Origin: Stygiolobus sp037389425
GTDB lineage: Archaea; Thermoproteota; Thermoprotei_A; Sulfolobales; Sulfolobaceae
Assembly (NCBI RefSeq): GCF_037389425.1
Contig: NZ_JBBHKR010000108.1
Span: 1 to 12,646, forward strand
Reading direction: 5' to 3'
Length of the DNA stretch: 12,646 bases
Shown here: positions 1 to 6,217 of the stretch, piece after piece
Numbering within the stretch: the first letter of the stretch is position 1
How the letters are laid out: every line of letters begins with the position of its first letter
Program-made: the position numbers and the translations under genes
Notes under the pieces: generated by a model
What the model was told of the DNA's origin: nothing
The model's database searches: none
Seen by the model: only the letters and a program-made list of their open reading frames with translations

Positions 1-296
1 GGAAAAAGTCTGTTTTTTTCGTCTTCATAAAGATGTATCTTTTTAGCTATTCCTTTTACTTCACCGTTAGGGTCTATGACAGGTGAAATAATTGAGACAC
101 CGTCTTCTACGGCTCCAGGTATTACATAAGACGTGTACTTTTTAGCAAGTCGTTGGAAATCCACTAAAGGTACATCGTCTAAGTGCTTAGTCCATTTCTC
201 AGGCAACAACACTATTTCTGCTCCCGCCTTCAGTGCTTCCTCAGTAAGTTGTACTGCTGAGAAAGTACTAGTAGGCTGAACTATTGCAAATTTCAA
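1..296 (-). CDS. Carbon-nitrogen hydrolase (nitrilase family), N-terminal part, cut by window edge
   Basis: Minus-strand reading frame entering from position 296 and still open at base 1; 98 residues are visible. It begins MKFAIVQPTS, the usual first strand of nitrilase-superfamily enzymes. Two members of the Glu-Lys-Cys catalytic set are visible: Glu33 in LLPEKW and Lys86 in AKKIHLY. The Cys and the rest of a typical 250-300 residue protein lie beyond the window. Family members hydrolyse C-N bonds of amides, omega-amides or carbamoyl compounds; the substrate cannot be told from this part. The start is TTG (296-294), preceded by a purine-rich GAGGAG stretch, and it overlaps the TGA stop of the upstream CBS-protein gene as TTGA. 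The two are therefore almost surely co-transcribed, with this gene second and translationally coupled. ATG is absent at this position, so the start rests on the family N-terminus and the overlap. Confidence 0.85.
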   Translation of the reverse strand, partial: MKFAIVQPTSTFSAVQLTEEALKAGAEIVLLPEKWTKHLDDVPLVDFQRLAKKYTSYVIPGAVEDGVSIISPVIDPNGEVKGIAKKIHLYEDEKNRLF

Positions 297-1423
297 CTCT
301 CCTCTGCCTTTGGTTTCCTTCTAGTGGTCTCCATTTTTCTTAATTCCTTCTGCACTCTTTCTTCTAACCTTTCAACTGCTTTTCTTACGGCAGTTACCGG
401 ATCCCAATCACTGTCCTTAGTTACGAAGTCGCCTACTTTTGTTACAGCTCTAGCTGTTACTTGATATAGCTTCTTACCTTCACTCTTGGACTCCTCTTTA
501 AACGTCACTTTAAAGTTTATAATGTCCGTGAGTTTCTCTAGTCTCGAAAGGTACCTCTCTAATATACCATCTATGAGAGCTTTCATATTCCCTTGTTTTA
601 ATTCACTTGTCAATCTTGCCTCAATAGGTATCTCCATCTGATACTTTTTAGCGATGATGGCTATTGCGTCAATACCACTAAACATACCTACTAAATATTC
701 CCCTTCTAGAACCGGCATTCCAGATATCTTCTTAGACAACATTGTCTCTATAGCCTTTTCTACAATATCGTCACCTTTTGCGGTTATAACTGGGTAATTC
801 ATTATCTCCTTTACGGGTAATGCCATCAACCTCTCTTCCTCTGTGAGGATTGAGGATTTTTTCTTACCCCCACTACTGTAAAGCCTATCTACAATATCCT
901 TAGCGGAAATGATTCCAGAGACTTTCTTTTCTTCCATTACTGGTAACTTAGTCACGTTGTTATTACTCATAAGCCATCTAGCTCTTGCTACCGAATCTTC
1001 AGCATTAACAGTTATAACTGGTGAGTTCATGTATTCTCTAACCCTTGCTTTCGCAAAGTCACCACTACCTAAGAAATATGAGAGTAATCTCTCCCTAGTG
1101 ATTATACCCACTAATCTTTTCTTATCATCAACAACTGGAATAGCCCTAGCCTTAGCCGTGTAGAACTTAGCCACTACTTTCTGAATATCGTCTTTTTCGC
1201 TTACCGAAAGTAAAGGACTCATAAGGTTTATTACTTTAGACTCGGGACTGATCCTTTTTCTTAGGAGATCATTATAACTTAAAATCCCCACGACTTCTTT
1301 TTCTTTAATTACGGGTACTACCCACTGATTATTTTCCCTCATCTTACTTACTATTTCCCTTATCCTATCGTTGTAAGTTGCTACTACCTTCGGTTCCTCG
1401 ATTAATTCTTTTATACTCATCAT
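293..1423 (-). CDS. Four-CBS-domain protein with HPF/RaiA-like C-terminal domain
   Basis: About 376 residues from the chosen start. Four CBS repeats are visible: roughly residues 1-57, 60-117, 126-182 and 204-260, each with a pattern like VVPVIKEKEVVGILSYNDLL. CBS pairs usually bind adenine nucleotides (AMP, ATP, SAM). After a linker, residues about 280-365 (from ALIDGILERYL, through KLYQVTARAV and SDWDPVTAVRKAVERLEE) follow the helix-strand-helix pattern and the D.DP..AV..A...LE.+ signature of ribosome hibernation factors HPF/RaiA. A basic tail ends the protein. The likely role is a nucleotide-sensing ribosome-binding factor in the cytoplasm, which is inference. The frame extends upstream to 1489, but ATG at 1423 (or 1420) is preferred: it lies about 24 bp from a TATA box at 1444-1450, as in a leaderless gene, and the longer version would overlap the divergent deacetylase start. 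The stop overlaps the downstream nitrilase TTG. Confidence 0.88.
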   Translation of the reverse strand: MMSIKELIEEPKVVATYNDRIREIVSKMRENNQWVVPVIKEKEVVGILSYNDLLRKRISPESKVINLMSPLLSVSEKDDIQKVVAKFYTAKARAIPVVDDKKRLVGIITRERLLSYFLGSGDFAKARVREYMNSPVITVNAEDSVARARWLMSNNNVTKLPVMEEKKVSGIISAKDIVDRLYSSGGKKKSSILTEEERLMALPVKEIMNYPVITAKGDDIVEKAIETMLSKKISGMPVLEGEYLVGMFSGIDAIAIIAKKYQMEIPIEARLTSELKQGNMKALIDGILERYLSRLEKLTDIINFKVTFKEESKSEGKKLYQVTARAVTKVGDFVTKDSDWDPVTAVRKAVERLEERVQKELRKMETTRRKPKAEES

Positions 1424-1443
1424 GGAAAAATCCAGTTCTACAC

Positions 1444-1450
1444 TTATATA
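1444..1450. promoter_or_regulatory. Shared bidirectional TATA box for the CBS protein and deacetylase genes
   Basis: The element reads TTATATA on the plus strand and TATATAA on the minus strand. Its centre (1447) is 27 bp from the plus-strand ATG at 1474 and 24 bp from the minus-strand ATG at 1423, both ordinary for leaderless archaeal transcripts. No second TATA-like element is apparent in the 50-bp gap. The minus direction has an A-rich BRE-like flank (GAAAAAC) and the plus direction does not, so the CBS protein direction may be stronger. Confidence 0.6.
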
Positions 1451-1473
1451 GTTTTTCAACGTAGATAATTGTA

Positions 1474-2517
1474 ATGCACAAGACGGCATTCGTATGGGAT
1501 GATCGTTATTTGGACTATTCTTTCCCCGGGATTCATCCTTTCAAATCACTCCGTGAATCAATGACGAAAAAAATACTTGAAGAAAGAGGTGCATTTCACT
1601 ATATAGATCTCGTAAAACCGGACATTATACCCGAGGAAATGTTGTACAAAGTTCACTCAAAGGAATATGTTGAGTTTGTGAAGAAAAAGAGTGAAGAAGG
1701 AAGAGGATATTTAGATGACGGTGATACACCGGCGTTTAAAGGTATATTTGAATCCGCTTTGGTTAGGGTTAGTGGTACTGTGACCGCCGTAAAATTACTT
1801 GATAGATATGATCACACGATAAACATAGGCGGAGGATTCCACCACGCGAAATACACTTCAGCTTCCGGATTTTGTGTATTTAATGATGTAGCCTTAGGGA
1901 TAAAAATAGCCGAGGAAAAATTCAACAGAATAGCTCTAGTAGATATAGACGGTCATCATGGTGATGGGACACAGATACTTCTTGCAAATGATCCTAAAGT
2001 CCTTAAAATATCCCTTCACATGTACCATAAGGGCTTCTTCCCCGGTTCTGGAGACGTTGACGAAATAGGAGAAGGAGATGCAAAAGGATTGACTATGAAT
2101 ATTCCTCTACCACCCGGGACTGCAGACGATATGTATTTATATGCATTCAACCAAGTTGTTGTACCTAAGCTAAATGGGTTTAAACCGGATCTAATTGTAA
2201 TCCTGAACGGGGGAGACTCGCACTTTACTGATCCTTTAGTTGAGTTAAAACTATCTAACAAAGGTTATTTAGACTTGATTAGAACTCTCCACAAGCTTGC
2301 CCATAATTATAATGCTAAGATTGTTATGACCGGAGGTGGAGGTTATAATTACGAGTCAACGGCAAAAATATGGGCATTATCTACAGCGGAGTTAGCAAAT
2401 TTAGACTTCACGGAGTTCTTGGAACTTGAGGATTGTTGTTACTTAGCCTCATCAGAATTCACGAAGAAAAGAGTAGAGGAGATAGTAGAAAAATTAAAGA
2501 AAATTCACGGATTATGA
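1474..2517 (+). CDS. Histone deacetylase / acetoin utilization (AcuC)-family zinc deacetylase
   Basis: A 347-residue protein of the arginase/deacetylase fold, the full length for the family. Key features: GGGFHHA (His123-His124, catalytic His pair), FNDVALGIKIA, then VDIDGHHGDGTQ carrying the zinc ligands Asp159 and His161, NGGDSHFTDPL with the third ligand Asp248, and GGGGYNYE with the transition-state Tyr291. All catalytic positions are intact, so an active zinc amidohydrolase is expected. Family members deacetylate lysines in proteins, polyamines or small acetylated metabolites. Sulfolobales lack histones, so the substrate here may be a chromatin protein such as Alba, another acetyl-lysine protein, or a polyamine (inference). 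The gene is probably leaderless and diverges from the CBS protein gene around a shared TATA. Its last sense codon (TTA, 2512-2514) is read on the other strand as the TAA stop of purT, giving a 6-bp tail overlap. Confidence 0.92.
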   Translation: MHKTAFVWDDRYLDYSFPGIHPFKSLRESMTKKILEERGAFHYIDLVKPDIIPEEMLYKVHSKEYVEFVKKKSEEGRGYLDDGDTPAFKGIFESALVRVSGTVTAVKLLDRYDHTINIGGGFHHAKYTSASGFCVFNDVALGIKIAEEKFNRIALVDIDGHHGDGTQILLANDPKVLKISLHMYHKGFFPGSGDVDEIGEGDAKGLTMNIPLPPGTADDMYLYAFNQVVVPKLNGFKPDLIVILNGGDSHFTDPLVELKLSNKGYLDLIRTLHKLAHNYNAKIVMTGGGGYNYESTAKIWALSTAELANLDFTEFLELEDCCYLASSEFTKKRVEEIVEKLKKIHGL

Positions 2518-3708
2518 TACTAGTATAAGTGACGAAGCCTTTCTAACTTTCTCTTTAGCCTCCTTTACATCCTTACCAGTAGCTAGGACAACGCCCATTC
2601 TCCTTTTATAGTAAGTAGAGGGTTTTCCGAAGAGCCTTATTTGAACACCAGGAATTTCTAGAGCTTTCTCCACATTAATGAATTTAGGGGCCCACTTTTC
2701 ATTATTAGCCAAAATAACGTGAGCTGCTGCAGGTGTTACTAACTTGACCTCTGGAGTTGGAAGTCCTATTGCACTTCTCACGTGGATTTGAAACTCGTTA
2801 ATATCTAGGCTTGCCATCGTCACTAGCCCAGTATCATGGGGTCTCGGAGATACTTCACTGAAGAGAACTCTATTACCGCTAATAAGTATCTCTACACCGA
2901 ATACACCGAAACCACCTAGCTCGTCAACAACTCTCATTGCATATTCTCTAGCTCTGGCTGCTACGTCCTCTGGAACAGTTGAGGGATGCCATGATTCAAC
3001 GTAGTAATATACGTCTTTAGGTCTCTGATGTTCTATCGGAGGTAAAGTCTTCGTCTGAACTCCTCCGTCAATCAATGGGTACCTATATGTAAGTACTGTA
3101 AGCTCTCTATCAATGTTTATGAACTCCTCGACTATAACTTTACTACTTTTTCCTCTGGCATGGGTCAATGCCTCCTTAAACTTTTCCTCGACTTCAGATT
3201 CACTATATATTACCTCATGACCATGCCCGCTTGAGCTCATCTCAGGTTTTATTATACATGGATAGCCTATGTCCTTACAGGCTTTTTTAACCTCCTCTGA
3301 CGTCTCGGCAAAGGCATAAGCAGTAGTAGGCACTTTTACCTTCTCAGCAGCCAACATTCTAAGGTCTAGTCTGTTCATACAGATCTTCACGGCTCTAGCG
3401 TTAGGAATTACTCTAAAGCCCTCTTGTTCTAGATCCAGCAATGCGTCAGTATTAATTGCCTCTATTTCAGTAATTATAGCGTCTGGATGTTCTTTTTTAA
3501 TTATACTCCTTATTGCATTACCATCTAACATGTTCACTACATACTTTCTGTGAGCCACATGCATCGCAGGTGCCATATCATATCTGTCCACTACCACGGT
3601 CTCTAAACCCATCCTCTGGGCTTCTATCACCATTTCTTTACCCAGTTCTCCTCCGCCAAGCCAGAGGAGTTTTTTTGCACCTTCGAGAAGAGGCGTACCT
3701 ATTTCCAT
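2512..3708 (-). CDS. purT: Formate-dependent phosphoribosylglycinamide formyltransferase (GAR transformylase 2)
   Basis: A 398-residue ATP-grasp enzyme, the usual PurT length. PurT converts glycinamide ribonucleotide, formate and ATP to formylglycinamide ribonucleotide, step three of de novo purine synthesis, without needing a folate cofactor. The N-terminal pre-ATP-grasp domain has WLGGGELGKEM (residues 16-26) and ITEIEAINTDAL (79-90). The ATP-grasp core has CIIKPEMSSSGHGHEV (151-166, with ATP-contacting Lys154), VIVEEFI, FGVFGVEI and the metal-binding LFSEVSPRPHDTGLVTM segment (282-298). The C-terminal PurK-like domain follows. The ATG at 3708 lies about 25 bp from a TATA-like TTTTTAAA (3730-3737 on the minus strand), consistent with leaderless initiation; a GAGGG also sits just upstream. 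An inverted repeat abuts this promoter. The 3' end overlaps the deacetylase gene by 6 bp. No other pur gene is in the window. Confidence 0.96.
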   Translation of the reverse strand: MEIGTPLLEGAKKLLWLGGGELGKEMVIEAQRMGLETVVVDRYDMAPAMHVAHRKYVVNMLDGNAIRSIIKKEHPDAIITEIEAINTDALLDLEQEGFRVIPNARAVKICMNRLDLRMLAAEKVKVPTTAYAFAETSEEVKKACKDIGYPCIIKPEMSSSGHGHEVIYSESEVEEKFKEALTHARGKSSKVIVEEFINIDRELTVLTYRYPLIDGGVQTKTLPPIEHQRPKDVYYYVESWHPSTVPEDVAARAREYAMRVVDELGGFGVFGVEILISGNRVLFSEVSPRPHDTGLVTMASLDINEFQIHVRSAIGLPTPEVKLVTPAAAHVILANNEKWAPKFINVEKALEIPGVQIRLFGKPSTYYKRRMGVVLATGKDVKEAKEKVRKASSLILVS

Positions 3709-3729
3709 ACCCTCTCTTTACTTGCTGAA

Positions 3730-3737
3730 TTTAAAAA
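3730..3737 (-). promoter_or_regulatory. TATA box of purT
   Basis: TTTTTAAA on the minus strand, centred about 25 bp from the purT ATG at 3708. The spacing fits a leaderless transcript. It is separated from the preceding minus-strand gene by only 58 bp. Confidence 0.5.
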
Positions 3738-3740
3738 TTC

Positions 3741-3756
3741 ACCTATTAGCATAGGT
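3741..3756. repeat. Inverted repeat between the nuclease-fold gene and purT
   Basis: ACCTAT-TAGC-ATAGGT, two perfect 6-bp arms around a 4-base spacer. On the minus strand it begins 10 bases after the TAA of the nuclease-fold gene, and it is followed by GAA and a run of five T. It could therefore form a hairpin-plus-T-run terminator for that gene. It also touches the BRE side of the purT TATA box, the usual place for an archaeal repressor or activator site. The sequence does not decide between the two roles. Confidence 0.4.
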
Positions 3757-3766
3757 AGATATTTAC

Positions 3767-4372
3767 TTAACTAATTAAACTCCTTATATACCTCACTACC
3801 CTCTCATAGTCCTTTAAAAAGTAGTTAAAACAAACCCACCTTGAGGTCTTGCATTTGCCAGCCCAAGGGAAAACTATAACGCCTTTCGAATATCTTCTCT
3901 CGTAGTCCCTAATTTGTTCTAACTCGTAAAGTCCCACCTTTGCTTCTACCGCTACTTTATCTTCAACTAACATGTCCGGTGTATTATGGAATGTTAAACC
4001 CAGTTTGGGTAATGACATAATTCCCGAGTTTTTGTACCTCTTAACGTTAAAGTAAGAGGATAAGACGGAATATACATGTTCCTCAAATACGTAACCGGCT
4101 AGTTGATTCAGTTTTAGTATTCTTATCTTAGGATTAGGAAAAGCTAAGGCATAATTTTCGTCAACATCGATTCCCGTAGCTTTCTCGAGTTCTTTTAATT
4201 TATTCAGGTGAGGTATTTCGTTTCCAAATAACTTGAACTTCACATCTTTTAGTTCTAAACCGCTATTACGATCGTAAACCTTGATAAGAAAGTTACTTAC
4301 TGTTACTATGACATCTCCTTCTTGGGAAGGTAATAGGTAATCTCCAATCCTCTTATACAAAAAGACTTGCAC
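3767..4372 (-). CDS. PD-(D/E)XK nuclease-fold protein, function unknown
   Basis: A 201-residue protein that I do not recognise as a named enzyme. The C-terminal half shows the restriction-endonuclease-like pattern: a helix with Glu97-Glu98 (GYVFEEHVYSVL), then NTPDML with Asp133, a strand carrying AVEAKV (Glu143, Lys145), and a following helix with Gln153 (ELEQIRDYERR). This is the full PD-(D/E)XK plus Q set, so a Mg-dependent nuclease active site is plausible. The N-terminal about 90 residues look like a separate mainly beta or mixed domain with no motif I can name. The start is GTG (4372-4370) with a TATA-like element 22-25 bp upstream, so it is probably leaderless. The next gene downstream on the same strand, 58 bp away, is purT, and there is no sign of a methylase partner. 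It may act in DNA repair or as a solitary defence nuclease; both are inference. Confidence 0.75.
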   Translation of the reverse strand: MQVFLYKRIGDYLLPSQEGDVIVTVSNFLIKVYDRNSGLELKDVKFKLFGNEIPHLNKLKELEKATGIDVDENYALAFPNPKIRILKLNQLAGYVFEEHVYSVLSSYFNVKRYKNSGIMSLPKLGLTFHNTPDMLVEDKVAVEAKVGLYELEQIRDYERRYSKGVIVFPWAGKCKTSRWVCFNYFLKDYERVVRYIRSLIS

Positions 4373-4390
4373 GAGTAAGAATAGCTGAAC

Positions 4391-4400
4391 TTATAATTTA
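4391..4400. promoter_or_regulatory. Shared divergent promoter region (TATA-like) for the 4372 and 4422 genes
   Basis: The plus strand reads TTATAATTTA; the minus strand reads TAAATTATAA. Taken on the plus strand it lies about 25-28 bp upstream of the TTG/ATG at 4419/4422. On the minus strand it lies 22-25 bp upstream of the GTG at 4372. No other TATA-like site in the 49-bp gap fits either gene, so the two genes probably compete for the same TBP site. Confidence 0.5.
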
Positions 4401-4421
4401 ATGTAACAGCTTTCATTATTG

Positions 4422-5066
4422 ATGTTATTAACGATAAGAGACGTTGAATGGGGTATTGCATTAACAATATGGGTAGCAACTGTCACTCTTTACATATCAA
4501 AACTCATTAGCAAAATTACAACGACCTATGTTGCTAGAAAAGTAATACACATGTTAGGAGGAGGTGTTGTAGCCGTACTTGCACCTTTTGTTTTCACCTC
4601 TCCACTTGTCCCTATTATAGCATCTTACGTTCTGATGGCATACTTAATATTTCACAGAGCGAAGAAAAACTACCTTAACTGGTTTCAGGATGAAGGAAAT
4701 AGAGGCGAAGTTTACTATACTTTCTCTTTCGGAACATTACTCTTGATTATGGAATTTCTCGATCACGACTACTGGTTAACTAAAGACGTATTCATTCCCT
4801 TGTTACCAATTTATTACATGTCTTTCGGAGACGGTGTAACTGGAATTATCCGCAATTACGTGTACAAGAGGAGAGTGAAGGGATTTTGGGGAAGTGTAGG
4901 AATGGCTATCGTGTGTGTTCCTCTGGGTTATTACTTTTTCGGTATATACGGTGCAATATCTGGAGTAATAGCTACGCTAGTTGAGATCGCGCCTTTTTTG
5001 GACGATAACATAGGAGTGCCTTTTATATCCTTTGCCTTCTTATACTTGGCTATAAAAGTGTTTTAA
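4422..5066 (+). CDS. Polyprenol/dolichol/diacylglycerol kinase-family membrane protein
   Basis: A 214-residue polytopic membrane protein with about six hydrophobic segments. It carries the signature of the CTP-dependent lipid kinase family (SEC59 dolichol kinase, DGK1, phytol kinase VTE5): ARKVIHMLGG near residue 40, SFGDGVTGIIRN near 135-146 (nucleotide-binding acidic GDG), KGFWGSVGMA near 153-163, and ..EIAPFLDDNIGVPF near 188-201. The probable reaction is CTP-dependent phosphorylation of a polyprenol, geranylgeraniol or diacylglycerol-like lipid at the cytoplasmic face of the membrane. In an archaeon the likely purpose is dolichol phosphate supply for protein glycosylation or isoprenoid alcohol salvage (inference). 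A TTG at 4419 directly precedes the ATG at 4422 and either could start the gene; ATG is preferred. The 3' end overlaps the convergent nuclease-fold gene by 27 bp. Confidence 0.82.
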   Translation: MLLTIRDVEWGIALTIWVATVTLYISKLISKITTTYVARKVIHMLGGGVVAVLAPFVFTSPLVPIIASYVLMAYLIFHRAKKNYLNWFQDEGNRGEVYYTFSFGTLLLIMEFLDHDYWLTKDVFIPLLPIYYMSFGDGVTGIIRNYVYKRRVKGFWGSVGMAIVCVPLGYYFFGIYGAISGVIATLVEIAPFLDDNIGVPFISFAFLYLAIKVF

Positions 5067-5669
5067 CGTGGAGAAATTCTTTATATCAATCACTTTTACG
5101 TCTAATGATTTAGTGTTTATAGTTATTATACCGTTAATCTTACTCGTCTTAACGTCGTCAAGAGTTATATCAGGAGATTTACTGTATTTCCTTATTAAGA
5201 ACATTACTTTCCTGATATCGTCCTCCTTCCTTTCTTCTGGAGGGATTAATAGTGGCTCTGGAATTGGGGGTATGTAAAAGGAAGGAACGGCTATATAAAA
5301 CTCGTGACCAACATTGCTATACCTAGCTGTTTTCAATGCTAATCTACCCATAAGAAATTCCTCAGCTGAAATAGCGTTGGTAGGAGGTACGTAACCTGTT
5401 TCGACTTCAATTGAAATATCTATTCCCTTTATTGCATATATATCTACTATACCACCCGCTACTTCTACTTCCGCATAAACTTTAAACCCTTGATTTAAGA
5501 GGTGGGCGGCCAATATGATCTCTAAAACGGAGTGATTTATATTTAACACTCCAGTCCTATGAAGACCAATAATTTTCTTCACAATATCGTCAAGACCATA
5601 AAGAGTACCATATTTATCAATTACCTTCTTCTGAACTGAGGTAATGTCCCTAACGTAATCCATTTTCAT
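5040..5669 (-). CDS. Restriction-endonuclease-like fold protein, function unknown
   Basis: About 209 residues from the chosen start; I cannot name it. Counted from the longer start at 5705, it shows a helix with Glu62 (VLEIILAAHLLNQGF), strands FKVYAEVEV, then GIVDIY with Asp88, and ISIEVETGYV with Glu100-x-Glu102. This resembles PD-(D/E)XK folds, but the usual Lys of the E-x-K strand is Glu, so catalysis may be altered or lost. A proline-rich stretch (IPPIPEPLLIPPEE) and a long charged C-terminal half follow. Start choice: ATG at 5669 has a GAGGG six bases upstream; the frame also offers ATG at 5705 without a good ribosome site, and the 12 extra residues overlap a candidate C/D sRNA. The 3' end overlaps the lipid-kinase gene by 27 bp. 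It is the second nuclease-fold gene within 2 kb, but not clearly related in sequence to the first. Confidence 0.7.
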   Translation of the reverse strand: MKMDYVRDITSVQKKVIDKYGTLYGLDDIVKKIIGLHRTGVLNINHSVLEIILAAHLLNQGFKVYAEVEVAGGIVDIYAIKGIDISIEVETGYVPPTNAISAEEFLMGRLALKTARYSNVGHEFYIAVPSFYIPPIPEPLLIPPEERKEDDIRKVMFLIRKYSKSPDITLDDVKTSKINGIITINTKSLDVKVIDIKNFSTLKHFYSQV

Positions 5670-5682
5670 ATCGAACCCTCTC

Positions 5683-5738
5683 TCAGTCAGGGAAGCGGTC
5701 TTCATCAGCTCTGTAAACCGTCACATCATCATTATTTA
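5683..5738 (-). ncRNA. Candidate C/D box sRNA
   Basis: On the minus strand: a perfect C box ATGATGA (5732-5726), a CTGATGA at 5708-5702 that could supply D' (CTGA) and C' (TGATGA), and tandem CTGA at 5690-5687 and 5686-5683 as D box. The 11 bases before the D box (AGACCGCTTCC) and the 12 before the inner CTGA (CGGTTTACAGAG) would be guides for 2'-O-methylation. A good TATA (TTTATATA, 5768-5761) predicts a transcript start near 5738, six bases before the C box, giving an RNA of about 55 nt, the archaeal size. Weak points are that D' and C' overlap instead of being spaced by a few bases, the terminal stem is poor, and no target was checked. Confidence 0.33.
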
Positions 5739-5760
5739 GAATCAAATTTATCACACTGGG

Positions 5761-5768
5761 TATATAAA
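5761..5768 (-). promoter_or_regulatory. TATA box upstream of the nuclease-fold gene / candidate sRNA
   Basis: TTTATATA on the minus strand with an A-rich flank upstream. It predicts a minus-strand start near 5738, leaving a leader of about 70 bases before the ATG at 5669. On the plus strand the same bases read TATATAAA, but they lie only 13 bp from the ATG at 5777, too close to serve that start. They would instead suit a plus-strand start near 5790. Confidence 0.5.
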
Positions 5769-5776
5769 GAGTTATT

Positions 5777-6217
5777 ATGTTAAGCTGGATATTAGGCTCT
5801 CCTGCACCTCCTTGGCATTACCTAAGGGACATGTTTGAAGATTACAGAAACGTAGCCGTTTATCTAGATACTAAGGGAAAAGTAGAGTTAGTGAAAGTTA
5901 GTGATCTCGATGAGTTTCACACTCCTACTTCTGTATTAGTAAACGGGTACTATTTGTTGACGCTGAAGCCCTACTACATCAAAATGAAGAAATTTGTAGC
6001 TTTTCCTACAACGAGATTAAAAGTAGTTAAAGAACTCTTAAAAAACTACGGTTGGAGAGCTATGGAATTTTATTACGGGGAGCAGTTCTTAAACGCGTGG
6101 GTAGTATATGACTGTGAAGACTGTGAAGAAAGACAAAGGCTCCATTTAGAAGTAAACGAAGAAGAACTAAAGGATGAGGAGTTAATAAAAAAACACCTTG
6201 ACATATATAGAAGTTAG
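5777..6217 (+). CDS. Unrecognised small soluble protein
   Basis: A 146-residue protein that I do not recognise. It has no signal peptide or membrane segment. Visible features: an aromatic N-terminus (PAPPWHYLRDMFEDYRN), a central basic beta-rich part (YYLLTLKPYYIKMKKFVAF), a YYGEQFLNAWVVYDCEDCEE stretch with Cys113 and Cys116 as a lone CxxC among acidic residues, and a charged helical tail rich in Glu and Lys. Start uncertain: ATG at 5777 has only a weak AATTTAT element about 29 bp upstream. The strong TATATAAAG at 5761 would give a transcript start near 5790, pointing to ATG at 5831 with an AAGGG just before it. The 3' end overlaps the FAD oxidoreductase gene by 4 bp. Codon use looks like that of the neighbours, which argues for a real gene. 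Confidence 0.7.
   Translation: MLSWILGSPAPPWHYLRDMFEDYRNVAVYLDTKGKVELVKVSDLDEFHTPTSVLVNGYYLLTLKPYYIKMKKFVAFPTTRLKVVKELLKNYGWRAMEFYYGEQFLNAWVVYDCEDCEERQRLHLEVNEEELKDEELIKKHLDIYRS

Noticed and set aside
909..1163. 84-residue open frame on the plus strand inside the CBS protein gene
   Set aside because: It lies wholly antisense to a well-supported coding region, has no promoter or family features, and is a typical shadow frame.
1421..1489. N-terminal extension of the CBS protein to 1489
   Set aside because: It would overlap the deacetylase start and span the TATA box at 1444-1450; ATG 1423 fits leaderless spacing.
3767..5705. A restriction-modification or defence island
   Set aside because: No methylase, helicase, toxin-antitoxin pair, integrase or mobile element is nearby; the neighbours are housekeeping genes (purT, lipid kinase).
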